Program-made: the position numbers and the translations under genes | The notes under the pieces: generated by a model | Databases searched by the model: none | What the model saw: the letters and a program-made list of their open reading frames with translations, nothing else | Told to the model about the DNA's origin: nothing | Source: a bacterium | GTDB lineage: Bacteria; Verrucomicrobiota; Verrucomicrobiia; Limisphaerales; UBA11358 | Length of the DNA stretch: 47,250 bases | Assembly (NCBI GenBank): GCA_021780905.1 | Contig: JAJXXW010000023.1 | Location: forward strand, 1-47,250 | Reading direction: 5' to 3' | Shown here: positions 40,053 through 47,250 of the stretch, piece by piece | How the letters are laid out: the number at the start of each line of letters is the position of its first letter | How positions within the stretch are numbered: position 1 is the stretch's first letter

Positions 40053-42089
40053 ATGGTGAGGTGGCGTTTTCATTCCGCTTCGTTTCGCTACGCGCTGGCT
40101 TTGTGGCTGGCGACCGTTCTGGCGCTTTTTATCTCCTTCGTCGTGCAGCTTGAACCGGCGCAATGGTCGGCCATCACCGTCTGGATCATCTTTATCCAAA
40201 ATCCCCGGATGAATTATTCCAAAATCATCTGGTGGGCGTTCGGCACCATTGTCGGGGCGGGCGTGGCCGTCCTTTTGACGGTGTGTTTTAGTCAGGCTCC
40301 GGAATTGTTGATTCTGTTTCTTTCCCTTTGGCTGGCCGGATGCGCCGCGTGGGCACCGCTCGTCAGCAGTTATCGCGCGTATGGCGCGGTGCTGGCGGGT
40401 TATACCTGTTGCATTGTTTCGATGTCCGCCGTGGAGCATCCCGACCTCATCTTTCGGATCGCGGTCACCCGTGTGTCCTGCATTTTTATCGGGATGACCT
40501 CGGCGATTTTACTCATCAGCATTTTATTGCCGAAGCACCAGCACTGGCGGGAAACGCTGCGCCATTTGAGCGAACACCTGAAAGCCACGCTGTTGCAGGC
40601 GGCGAAGGCGCTTAACCCGGATTTAACCACGCCGCAGCATTTCGCCTGGCGGCGCATGGTGGATCGCCTGTCCACGCTGGAGCATACCTTGGACATCACC
40701 ACGGCAGAATCTGCCGATTCGCGGATGCGCGCGCCGCAGGTGCGCAGTTTGGTTGCCACGTTATTTGACTTGCTCGCGAAAACACAAGCCATTGAGGTGC
40801 ATCTTTCCCGTCCGCATCAGGTGAGTCCGGCACCGGAGGTGAAAATGTTCCAAACCAACGCCAAAATGCTGTTCGTGACTTTTGCCGGGGCGATTTCCGA
40901 AGAAGCGGCCAAAAATCTGGCAACCAACCTCGAAGAAGACATCAAACGCCTGCGAACCGAAATCACCACCGCGCGCGAAATTAATTTTGGGCCGGACGCC
41001 CGGGCGGTGATTTCCAACCGGTTCTTATTGGACCGTTTGGATGAAATTCTCGAAGAGTTTGTCGGCGCGGTTCAAGACTGGGCGGGATTGTTTGGGCCGT
41101 GGACGGCACGACGCGCCACGCACTTGGCCGAGCACCAGGATTATCGCAGCGCGTTTATTTATGGCTGGCGCATGTTTCTGACAATCAATTTGGCCGGCCT
41201 TCTCTGGTTCTTGACGCAATGGCCGTCCGGTTCGCAATTCGTGCTTTTCATCGGCATCGTCTGTTCGCTGTTGTCACTCGTGGATTACGCGCCGCTGATG
41301 GGCTTTCCTTTTATTAAAAGCGCCATCTTTTGCGCCATCGCGGCCTACGTTGAAGCTTTTTACCTGCTGCAAAAGAATGAAGGGTTTTTGTTTATGGCGT
41401 TGATGCTGGGACTGTTTTTGTTGCCGGCGGCGTATGCTTACCGGCATCCGCGCCTGATCGGCGGCGCGGTGGTTTCCATGCTGATTTTTTACGGCCTGAC
41501 CAATCTCGCCAACCAGATGAATTACGACATCGTCGCCTTTCTGAACAACGGGATCGCGTTCTTGGTTGCCGCCGCCTGCGGGTTTTTTGCGTTTCATGCC
41601 GTGCCGTCGCTGGATGCCAAGGCGCGGCAATTTTGGTTGCTGCACGCCGTGCGCAGCGACCTCGCGCGGATTGGTCATGCGAGCGGTGTGTTGGCGGATC
41701 AAAGCTGGACGAGCCGCATGTTTGACCGGCTCCGGCTGCTGCATCGCTCGGCGGGCAGCCAGTCTGGAACACCGGAAGTGCTCGAGGCTGAAAACGAAAT
41801 GCTGATCAGCCTGCAACTCGGATTGCGGTTGCGGCGGTTAAGCGAACGCATCAAGGCGGGCGAAATGACGACGGACGCGGCTACGGTCGTGGGCGACGTG
41901 CTCCATGAATTTCGGGAAATCTCCCGCCATCCCGGCGTCGTGGCTTTGTTCATCCGTTCCGCCTGTATTCAATTTCAGGAAGTCATTGGAACCAGCGAAA
42001 AGGTTTCCGCTAACACCGTCGGCGCGCTGGCGGAAATGTGGGAGATGACGATGCTGCTGGAAACCACCACGCGTTTTTACGCCGATTGA
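40053..42089 (+). CDS. FUSC-family efflux protein (AaeB-like aromatic acid exporter)
   Basis: 678 aa. Two blocks of hydrophobic segments (about 10-160 and 370-510) are separated by a cytosolic helical region, the FUSC/ArAE layout. The first block has FRYALALWLATVLALFISFVVQLEPAQWSAITVWIIFIQNP with the family-typical 'W..(I/L)T.....P' segment. It is the inner-membrane pump of a tripartite system that exports aromatic carboxylic acids or related compounds. It is followed by the DUF1656, adaptor and outer-membrane genes in the same order as other FUSC operons. Confidence 0.88.
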   Translation: MVRWRFHSASFRYALALWLATVLALFISFVVQLEPAQWSAITVWIIFIQNPRMNYSKIIWWAFGTIVGAGVAVLLTVCFSQAPELLILFLSLWLAGCAAWAPLVSSYRAYGAVLAGYTCCIVSMSAVEHPDLIFRIAVTRVSCIFIGMTSAILLISILLPKHQHWRETLRHLSEHLKATLLQAAKALNPDLTTPQHFAWRRMVDRLSTLEHTLDITTAESADSRMRAPQVRSLVATLFDLLAKTQAIEVHLSRPHQVSPAPEVKMFQTNAKMLFVTFAGAISEEAAKNLATNLEEDIKRLRTEITTAREINFGPDARAVISNRFLLDRLDEILEEFVGAVQDWAGLFGPWTARRATHLAEHQDYRSAFIYGWRMFLTINLAGLLWFLTQWPSGSQFVLFIGIVCSLLSLVDYAPLMGFPFIKSAIFCAIAAYVEAFYLLQKNEGFLFMALMLGLFLLPAAYAYRHPRLIGGAVVSMLIFYGLTNLANQMNYDIVAFLNNGIAFLVAAACGFFAFHAVPSLDAKARQFWLLHAVRSDLARIGHASGVLADQSWTSRMFDRLRLLHRSAGSQSGTPEVLEAENEMLISLQLGLRLRRLSERIKAGEMTTDAATVVGDVLHEFREISRHPGVVALFIRSACIQFQEVIGTSEKVSANTVGALAEMWEMTMLLETTTRFYAD

Positions 42090-42102
42090 TCAAAGGCAAC
42101 CC

Positions 42103-42297
42103 ATGTATAAAGAACTGGATTTCTGCGGCATTTTTCTTCCGCCATTTTTTCTCGGACTGCTGATCACCGGGATTCTTTACGTGCCGCTGCACCGGCTTTG
42201 GGACCGGATTAATCTGCAACGCTGGGTTTGGAACCGGCCGGTGTTTGAACTGGCCTTGTTCGTCATTCTGCTGGCGCTGGTGAATTTTATTTTATGA
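42103..42297 (+). CDS. DUF1656 protein (AaeX-like)
   Basis: 64 aa with two membrane helices. The sequence MYKELDFCGIFLPPFFLGLL, then VPLHRLWDRINLQRWVWNRPVFELALFVILLAL matches the DUF1656/AaeX pattern (E.ni.Gv..pP......a......l.......r..W...LF..al). These small inner-membrane proteins accompany FUSC pumps; their exact role is not settled. The stop overlaps the adaptor gene start by ATGA. Confidence 0.9.
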   Translation: MYKELDFCGIFLPPFFLGLLITGILYVPLHRLWDRINLQRWVWNRPVFELALFVILLALVNFIL

Positions 42298-43190
42298 TGG
42301 AAAAACGGAACATTCATTTGGATGAACGCTGGCTGCGGCGCTTTGCCAACACCGCCTTTGCCGTGCTGCTCGCCGTCCTCCTGGGCTGGGCGTTGTGGCG
42401 CTATTACATGCTTTCGCCATGGACACGCGATGGCCGGGTGCGCGCGGAAACAGTCACCGTGGCTGCCGAAGTCTTTGGCAAGGTCACCGAACTGGACGTG
42501 GCGGAAAACCAATTCGTCCACAAAGGCGACGTGTTGTTTGTCGTGGACCCGACGGAATTCCGCCTCGATCTGGCCAAGGCCGAGGCCGCGCTCGAAAGCC
42601 GGCGGCAGGACATGTTGATCCGCGACGAGCTGGCCAAGCGCCGCAGTGAAATGAGCGCCGAAGCCATTTCCAAAGAAGAACAGCAGACCGCCGAAAGCTC
42701 CGCGTCCGTGGCGGCGGCGGCCTGTCAGGAAGCCAAGGCGCAATGCGATCTCGCAAAATTAAATCTGGAACGGACCACCGTCCGCTCGCCGGTCAATGGC
42801 TACGTGGACAATTTGCGTTTGCGCATCGGCGATTACGCGGTCGTGGGCCAGCCCAAGCTCACGATCATTGACAGCGATTCGTTCTGGGTTTCCGGTTATT
42901 TCGAGGAAACAAAAATCCCGCGCATCCACGTGGGCGATCACGCCGTCATCGAATTGATGGGGGTTACGCCGACCCTTTCCGGCCACGTCGAAAGCATCAG
43001 CCACGGCATTGCCGATGTGAATGGCGCGACCGACGCGCAGGGGCTCGCCAATGTGAACCCGGTATTTTACTGGGTGCGGCTCGCGCAACGAATGCCCGTG
43101 CGCATCCACATTGATTCCGTTCCAAAAGGCATCACGTTGGCCGCCGGCATGACCTGTTCCATTGTGGTCCAATCCACCAAGGAAAAATGA
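42294..43190 (+). CDS. HlyD-family periplasmic adaptor (AaeA-like)
   Basis: 298 aa. One N-terminal membrane helix (about 18-40, ANTAFAVLLAVLLGWALWRYYMLS) is followed by the biotinyl-lipoyl half WTRDGRVRAETVTVAAEVFGKVTELDVAENQFVHKGDVLFVVDP, a helical hairpin, and the second half TVRSPVNGYVDNLRLRIGDYAVVGQPKLTIIDSDSFWVSGYFEE. WTRDGRVRA and FWV.GYFEE are hallmark AaeA/EmrA motifs. The protein bridges the FUSC pump to the outer-membrane factor. It overlaps both neighbours by 4 bp. Confidence 0.93.
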   Translation: MMEKRNIHLDERWLRRFANTAFAVLLAVLLGWALWRYYMLSPWTRDGRVRAETVTVAAEVFGKVTELDVAENQFVHKGDVLFVVDPTEFRLDLAKAEAALESRRQDMLIRDELAKRRSEMSAEAISKEEQQTAESSASVAAAACQEAKAQCDLAKLNLERTTVRSPVNGYVDNLRLRIGDYAVVGQPKLTIIDSDSFWVSGYFEETKIPRIHVGDHAVIELMGVTPTLSGHVESISHGIADVNGATDAQGLANVNPVFYWVRLAQRMPVRIHIDSVPKGITLAAGMTCSIVVQSTKEK

Positions 43191-44686
43191 AAACGCCTTC
43201 GCAGTTAAAAATTGTTATCTGTGCGTGGTCGGGGAGACTTTCATTCATTGTTCTGCTGGCGCTGTTGCTGACGGGTTGCGTAGTCGGTCCCGACTATAAT
43301 AAACCGCAGGTCGCCGCACCGCCGGATTGGGGCTGGAAACTGGCGCAGCCGAGTGATGCAGCGATCAAAAGTAATTGGTGGGAATTATTCCAAGACCCGG
43401 TGCTTGACCAACTCGAAACGCAGGCGACCGGCACCAACCAATTGCTGCAAGTTGCGGTCGCGCACGTGGATCAATCGCGCGCCGTCGCCCGCATTTCCGA
43501 ATCCCCTTTTTCCCCGCAACTATCGTTCGATCCTTCGATCAATAGTTTTCACACGCAGTTGAACCATGTGCCTTCCGAATTGACCGCGACGGCTTACACC
43601 ATCCCGTTGGACTTGAGTTATGAAGTGGATTTGTGGGGCAAAATTCGCCGGTCGTTTCAATCGGCCCAAGCCCAAGCCGAAGGAAATGTCGCCGATTATT
43701 ACAACGTGCTGCTGACGTTGCACGGCGATGTGGCCGTGAATTATTTTCTGCTGCGCGAGCTTGATGCACAAATCACCTTGTTGAACGAGACCTTGGCATT
43801 ACGGCAAAATTCCGTCCAGATCACCGCCGAACGCTATCATACGGGCCTGGCTTCGGAACTCGATTTGGATTTGGCGCGCACGCAACTGGCAAAGACCAAA
43901 ACGCTCGTGACTGAGACGCAACGTCAGCGCGATGACCTGCAAAATGCGCTGGCATTATTGTGCGGCCAACCCGCCGCGACCTTCCAAATCAAGCCGGGAA
44001 CGCTGGACGAATTGTTGCCGGCCATTCCGGTCGGTTTGCCGTCGGCATTGCTGGAGCGCCGCCCCGATGTGGCCGAAGCCGAGCGTAAAATGGCGGCGGC
44101 CAATGCGCAAATCGGCGTGGCCAAAGCCGCTTTTTTCCCAGCCATCACGCTGACCGGCGGGGCCGGTTATTCTTCCTTCAACGCCGGCAATCTGTTGAAT
44201 TGGGAAAGCCAGTTATTTCAAATCGGACCATCAGCGGCACTGCCCATTTTCAACGGTGGCCGCCTGAAAGCCGGGTTGAAAGAAGCGCGGGCGAATTATC
44301 GGGCCACCTGCGCCAGCTATCGCCAGCAGGTTTTGATGGCGTTCAAAGATGTCTCTGATGCCCTGGTGGACCTCGACAGCTATGGCCAGCAGGTGGTTTC
44401 CGAAACCGACGCGGTGGAGGCCGCCAATCGCTCCGCCAATGTGTCGCGCGAACGATACAAGCGCGGACTGATCAATTATTTGGACGTCCTGGATTCAGAA
44501 AGAACCCAGCTAGAGACCCAGTCGAAGGCCATTGAAATTCACGCGCTGCAACTGGTCTCCACCGTGCATCTGATCAAGGCGCTGGGCGGCGGGTTTGAAG
44601 CGGGTTCATTGGCAACGGATGGAACGAGAATGGGTAAGAATAACCACCTTGCCGCCGCAGCGACCGCAGCTTCCGCCAAGCATTAA
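43187..44686 (+). CDS. TolC/NodT-family outer-membrane efflux lipoprotein
   Basis: 499 aa. The signal ends in a lipobox (LLLTGCVVGPDYNKPQV), the standard NodT/OprM lipoprotein start. Two outer-membrane-efflux repeats follow with conserved TDL.-type segments (YEVDLWGKIRRSFQSAQAQAEGNVADYYNVLLTLHGDVAVNYF; PALLERRPDVAEAERKMAAANAQIGVAKAAFFPAITLTGGAGY). It forms the trimeric channel-tunnel that takes substrates through the outer membrane. Last gene of the operon (ATGA overlap with the adaptor gene). It ends 9-10 bp before the insertion sequence, which has not damaged it. Confidence 0.93.
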   Translation: MKTPSQLKIVICAWSGRLSFIVLLALLLTGCVVGPDYNKPQVAAPPDWGWKLAQPSDAAIKSNWWELFQDPVLDQLETQATGTNQLLQVAVAHVDQSRAVARISESPFSPQLSFDPSINSFHTQLNHVPSELTATAYTIPLDLSYEVDLWGKIRRSFQSAQAQAEGNVADYYNVLLTLHGDVAVNYFLLRELDAQITLLNETLALRQNSVQITAERYHTGLASELDLDLARTQLAKTKTLVTETQRQRDDLQNALALLCGQPAATFQIKPGTLDELLPAIPVGLPSALLERRPDVAEAERKMAAANAQIGVAKAAFFPAITLTGGAGYSSFNAGNLLNWESQLFQIGPSAALPIFNGGRLKAGLKEARANYRATCASYRQQVLMAFKDVSDALVDLDSYGQQVVSETDAVEAANRSANVSRERYKRGLINYLDVLDSERTQLETQSKAIEIHALQLVSTVHLIKALGGGFEAGSLATDGTRMGKNNHLAAAATAASAKH

Positions 44687-44695
44687 AAACCGCGG

Positions 44696-46126
44696 CTAGC
44701 GGCCCGTTAAAAAATGGCCTTTTTTCTGAAAGCGGATGAAGTATCCGATACAGATAGCAGCCGTGGCCGCAGCCAGCAACAGTCCATATTCACCCAGCCA
44801 CCAAGCTCCGGTCGGATCATCGCTCCGGCAAACTCCGGTCGCCACCAGCGCCAGCAGAACCAAAGACGCGAAAAACCCGCCCGCCGCCCCCGCTTTCGCA
44901 TTGCGCGGCTTGCAGTAACCCCAAACTTTGCGGAGCAGCAGGCCCAGATTATAGGCCGCGCATTTGAGCGTGTGGGTTTTGCTCACGTTCGTCTGACCGT
45001 GCAACCAGGCTCGTCGCCCACCGCCGGTCTCGCACACATGAGCAAACGTCCGTTCGCACCGTTCACTGCGCCAACGATTCAACCGGCGGCCTTTGTCCCC
45101 GCGCACCCGCTGACGGTTGGCCCGAAACGCCGCTGCCTGTGCCGCCGGCTTGTCCGTCCAACGGCGGATTTTCTGTCGGCGTTCGGGGATATAAGTCCGC
45201 ACGCCCCGCTCGGCCAACGCCGCCAGCAATCCGTTGTCGTGATAACCTTTGTCCATCACCGTCTCCGCGATCTGGGTGGCACTGCCCGCCAGCACCAGAT
45301 TGGCTTCGGCCAAACTCAGCGTCACGGGCGCACTTCGCGGATCGGATTTGTCGGCAAAGGTGACGGTCGCCGCCACAATGGTTTCGCTCACCAGATCCAC
45401 CGCGTGTTCGGCCTTGTAAGCCAGATGCGTGCGTCCATCTTTCATTTTCGCAATCCGGCTGTCCGGATCCGTCGGGCTTTCCCACTGTTCGTTGGAGACT
45501 TTCTTGTCCTTGCGGGCGCGATCCAACCGGCGCAGGTCCGTTTCGGTGGGGTTCTCGATTCCCTCCGCTTTGGCCAGTCCCTGTAAATATTGTTTCCAAT
45601 CCTCGCCGCTGTCCTTGCGCACGATGCTCTTCATCGCCGCATTGGCCTCCAAGGTCGTCGCGTCAATCGCCACGGCCTTCCCGCGCAACAGTCCTTTCTG
45701 TTCGAGCAAACTCAGCACGAAGACAAAGACTTTGTCGAAGACCGACTCCGGCAGGCGTTGCCGGATGATCGTCATGGACGCATGCACGGGCGTCGCCTCC
45801 GTAATCGCAATGCCCAAAAAGCTCCGCAGCCCCAAGCTGTCCGCACAACGCCAGGCAATGCCGCGCTGGCTGTCCAAACCTTCAAAGTAGCCGATAAAGA
45901 GCATCCGGAAATAAATCCCCGGCGGAATACCGGGACGACCGCCATCCTTATAGTATTTGGCACAGAGCCGCTCGACAAAGACATCGAAGCCGGCTTCAAC
46001 GAGCACCTCGTTGACTTTGCTGTAGAACGGATGCCCGGGACCGGTGGCCAGTTTGGCGGTGGGGATGAACAGTTCGTCCTGTGTGGGTTTGCGTTTTCCA
46101 AGGGCCATGAAAATCAGACGCTTCAT
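44696..46126 (-). CDS. DDE transposase (IS5/IS1182-like)
   Basis: 476 aa (or 470 from M7 at 46108, MALGKRKP). The N-terminal DUF772-type region (GRPGIPPGIYFRMLFIGYFEGLDSQRGIAWRCADSLGLRSFLG) precedes the DDE core: first Asp 155 (AVAIDATTLEANA), second Asp in VMDKGYHDNG, Glu in RCERTFAHV. The C-terminal 70 residues are hydrophobic (FFASLVLLALVATGVC, LLLAAATAAICIGYFI) and read through the end of the element. The stop codon TAG is made by the flanking CTAG, not by the element itself. All catalytic residues are present, so the element may still be mobile. Confidence 0.9.
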   Translation of the reverse strand: MKRLIFMALGKRKPTQDELFIPTAKLATGPGHPFYSKVNEVLVEAGFDVFVERLCAKYYKDGGRPGIPPGIYFRMLFIGYFEGLDSQRGIAWRCADSLGLRSFLGIAITEATPVHASMTIIRQRLPESVFDKVFVFVLSLLEQKGLLRGKAVAIDATTLEANAAMKSIVRKDSGEDWKQYLQGLAKAEGIENPTETDLRRLDRARKDKKVSNEQWESPTDPDSRIAKMKDGRTHLAYKAEHAVDLVSETIVAATVTFADKSDPRSAPVTLSLAEANLVLAGSATQIAETVMDKGYHDNGLLAALAERGVRTYIPERRQKIRRWTDKPAAQAAAFRANRQRVRGDKGRRLNRWRSERCERTFAHVCETGGGRRAWLHGQTNVSKTHTLKCAAYNLGLLLRKVWGYCKPRNAKAGAAGGFFASLVLLALVATGVCRSDDPTGAWWLGEYGLLLAAATAAICIGYFIRFQKKGHFLTGR

Positions 46127-46174
46127 CCTTACTCTCGTTCAATCGTCCAAATTACTTTTTAAACGGGCTGCTAG
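44696..46174 (-). mobile_element. IS5/IS1182-type insertion sequence with CTAG target duplication
   Basis: The ends are inverted: CGGCTAGCGGCCCGTTAAAA from 44693 and CGGCTAGCAGCCCGTTTAAA read inward on the minus strand from 46177. CTAG occurs at both borders (44696-44699 and 46171-46174). The simplest reading is an element of 44700-46170 flanked by a 4-bp CTAG duplication, as for IS5-type target choice; the outer CGG/CCG could instead be part of longer terminal repeats. One transposase gene fills the element. The insertion lies between convergent genes (efflux operon and ctaB) and has interrupted neither. Confidence 0.8.
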
Positions 46175-47094
46175 CCGTTGATGCGGCACAGCAACATTAA
46201 CAGATACAGGCCCGGAAGATAAGCGAGCGAAATGAAAAATAAAGCACGGGCGGTGGTTTGGCTACGTATTGTCAGGAACCGGATTGATGCAACCAGGAAT
46301 AGGATTCCCAGAATCAGCGCACCGGGCCAATACCAACCGGTGACCTGGTGCAACCAGACCGGCACGAACGAAACTGCCACCGTGGCCGCTGCATAAACCA
46401 ATGCTGAACCGGCGGTCCAATAGCCGCGTTGGTCATCAAAAGGCAGAACGTGATAGCCCGCGCGCGTGTAATCCGACCGGCCCCACCACGCAATCGCCAG
46501 AAAATGTGGAATCTGCCAAAGAAATAAAACCCCGAAGGCGACAGCCGCCCAAGTGCCGAAATCAGCGCCGGTTGCCGTCCACCCAATGAGCACTGGTAAA
46601 GCTCCGGCTACGGCCCCGACCAGAATACAGGCGGAGGTGAACCGCTTCAATGGGGTGTAGGCGAACGCATAAATCAGGAATGTCAACAAGGCCAGCAGCA
46701 TGGCTCGAAGATTTACCGCTGCTTCCAACCACAAACAACCCGTCGCCAGGAATATCCCGCTTACGAAAATGCCCGTTCGGCGGGAAAATCTTCCAGCCGC
46801 CAGGGGACGATTTTGTGTGCGGACCATGTCCCGATCAAAGCGCCGCTCCAGCGTTTGATTCGCCGCAGCAGCGCCTCCGGCCACCAAGCCGGTGCCAATT
46901 AACGTGTGCAGCAAAAGCAGCCAGTTTGAAAGAATGCTGGCGTGCAAGGCAAACCCGACGAAAGCAGTCGCCACCACGAGAATGTTCACCCGCAGTTTCA
47001 CGAGCACCAAAATATCGGAGAACCAGCCTGGACTGCTTTCTGGTCTTGCAACTGCGATCGGTTTTTCCGACAAGCTGGGTGTTTCTATGTTCAT
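46171..47094 (-). CDS. ctaB: Heme O synthase (protoheme IX farnesyltransferase)
   Basis: 307 aa, full length, UbiA superfamily. About eight or nine membrane helices. The first prenyl-diphosphate motif NQTLERRFDRDM (79-90) followed by VRTQNRPLAAGR is typical of CtaB/CyoE; the second region is YTRAGYHVLPFDDQRG. The enzyme attaches a farnesyl group to heme B to make heme O for cytochrome oxidase. The stop TAG lies in the right-hand CTAG of the insertion-sequence target duplication and would be the same without the insertion. No cytochrome oxidase genes are in the window. Confidence 0.95.
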   Translation of the reverse strand: MNIETPSLSEKPIAVARPESSPGWFSDILVLVKLRVNILVVATAFVGFALHASILSNWLLLLHTLIGTGLVAGGAAAANQTLERRFDRDMVRTQNRPLAAGRFSRRTGIFVSGIFLATGCLWLEAAVNLRAMLLALLTFLIYAFAYTPLKRFTSACILVGAVAGALPVLIGWTATGADFGTWAAVAFGVLFLWQIPHFLAIAWWGRSDYTRAGYHVLPFDDQRGYWTAGSALVYAAATVAVSFVPVWLHQVTGWYWPGALILGILFLVASIRFLTIRSQTTARALFFISLAYLPGLYLLMLLCRING

Positions 47095-47155
47095 TCGTTC
47101 ATTCGCTGAAGGCGGGGAATTTGTCTGATTCTTGAAACTATTTGGATTTTAAGAA

Positions 47156-47250
47156 TCAAATGAAACTGCCAGACGATGATCCAGCCCCGACAATGATCTT
47201 CAGGCGTTGACCGATTTCTTGGGCCATGCAAATCATTTCCCCGGCAGATC
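47156..47250 (-). CDS. 3' end of an unidentified gene (upstream of ctaB)
   Basis: A minus-strand frame enters from the window edge and ends at the TGA at 47156-47158. It encodes SAGEMICMAQEIGQRLKIIVGAG and a Ser/Gly end. The helix resembles the last turn of a methyl-accepting chemotaxis protein, but 30 residues are too few for a call. It could also be a chance frame in the ctaB upstream region. Confidence 0.3.
   Translation of the reverse strand, partial: SAGEMICMAQEIGQRLKIIVGAGSSSGSFI

Noticed and set aside
44696..45000. Hydrophobic C-terminal end of the transposase as a separate membrane protein.
   Set aside because: It is in frame and continuous with the DDE core, with no start codon context of its own, and it ends in the element's terminal repeat.

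Overview
The window looks like a chromosome (or large integrated element) of a Verrucomicrobiota bacterium, probably of the Pedosphaera/Limisphaera type. This is inferred from the RHS core signature (YDPVAGMWLSYDS...RDPNYLTF), from small lipoproteins of a kind common in that phylum, and from the mixture of MqnE, FUSC-type efflux and XRE regulators. No database was consulted. No rRNA, tRNA or CRISPR array was seen.

Region 1 (1-8006, minus strand) is a tightly packed Trb/VirB-type conjugative type IV secretion operon. In transcription order it holds the pilin VirB2/TrbC, VirB3/TrbD, VirB4/TrbE ATPase, a lipoprotein, a TrbJ/VirB5-like protein, a small membrane protein, VirB8/TrbF, VirB9/TrbG, VirB10/TrbI and a lipoprotein cut by the window edge. 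Genes for VirB6, VirB11 and VirD4 are not in view. A divergent single-ring Clp-type AAA+ ATPase (8074-9000) faces it across a perfect 24-bp palindrome. Two unknown genes, a DUF932 gene and a ~750-bp gene-free stretch with iteron-like motifs (9.0-11.5 kb) complete what looks like the accessory part of a mobile element.

Region 2 (11.5-29.5 kb, minus strand) is a polymorphic-toxin array. A giant secreted RHS protein (3502 aa: signal peptide, Calx-beta-like repeats, transglutaminase-like domain, RHS/YD repeats, variable C-terminal tip) is followed 1 bp later by a candidate immunity gene. Further downstream come two orphan tip genes. Each has its own signal peptide, the last stretch of the RHS core and a different toxin tip (a GIY-YIG/URI-like nuclease candidate and a WHH HNH nuclease). 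Each is followed by an immunity-type gene (DUF4259 or SUKH/SMI1-KNR4). A second SUKH gene, a truncated copy of a 73-aa gene, a leader remnant and a YwqK/MORN protein extend the array. About 650 bp of the main gene and one orphan are almost identical without indels, which would allow tip exchange by recombination.

Region 3 (29.5-32.7 kb) holds three small XRE regulators, a stand-alone receiver protein, a small unknown gene, a gene-poor stretch with a long inverted repeat, and a PII signalling protein.

Region 4 (32.7-44.7 kb) is more chromosomal: aminofutalosine synthase MqnE (menaquinone), a MarR regulator divergent from a CLC channel with a CBS region, a cytidylate-kinase-like protein, a membrane protein, a chimeric gene remnant (methyltransferase start joined to a threonine-dehydratase end), a LysR regulator, a frameshifted lipoprotein, and a four-gene efflux operon (FUSC, DUF1656, HlyD-family adaptor, TolC-family outer-membrane factor).

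Region 5 (44.7-47.25 kb) is an IS5/IS1182-type insertion sequence placed exactly at the stop codon of ctaB (heme O synthase), then the ctaB gene and the end of an unidentified reading frame.
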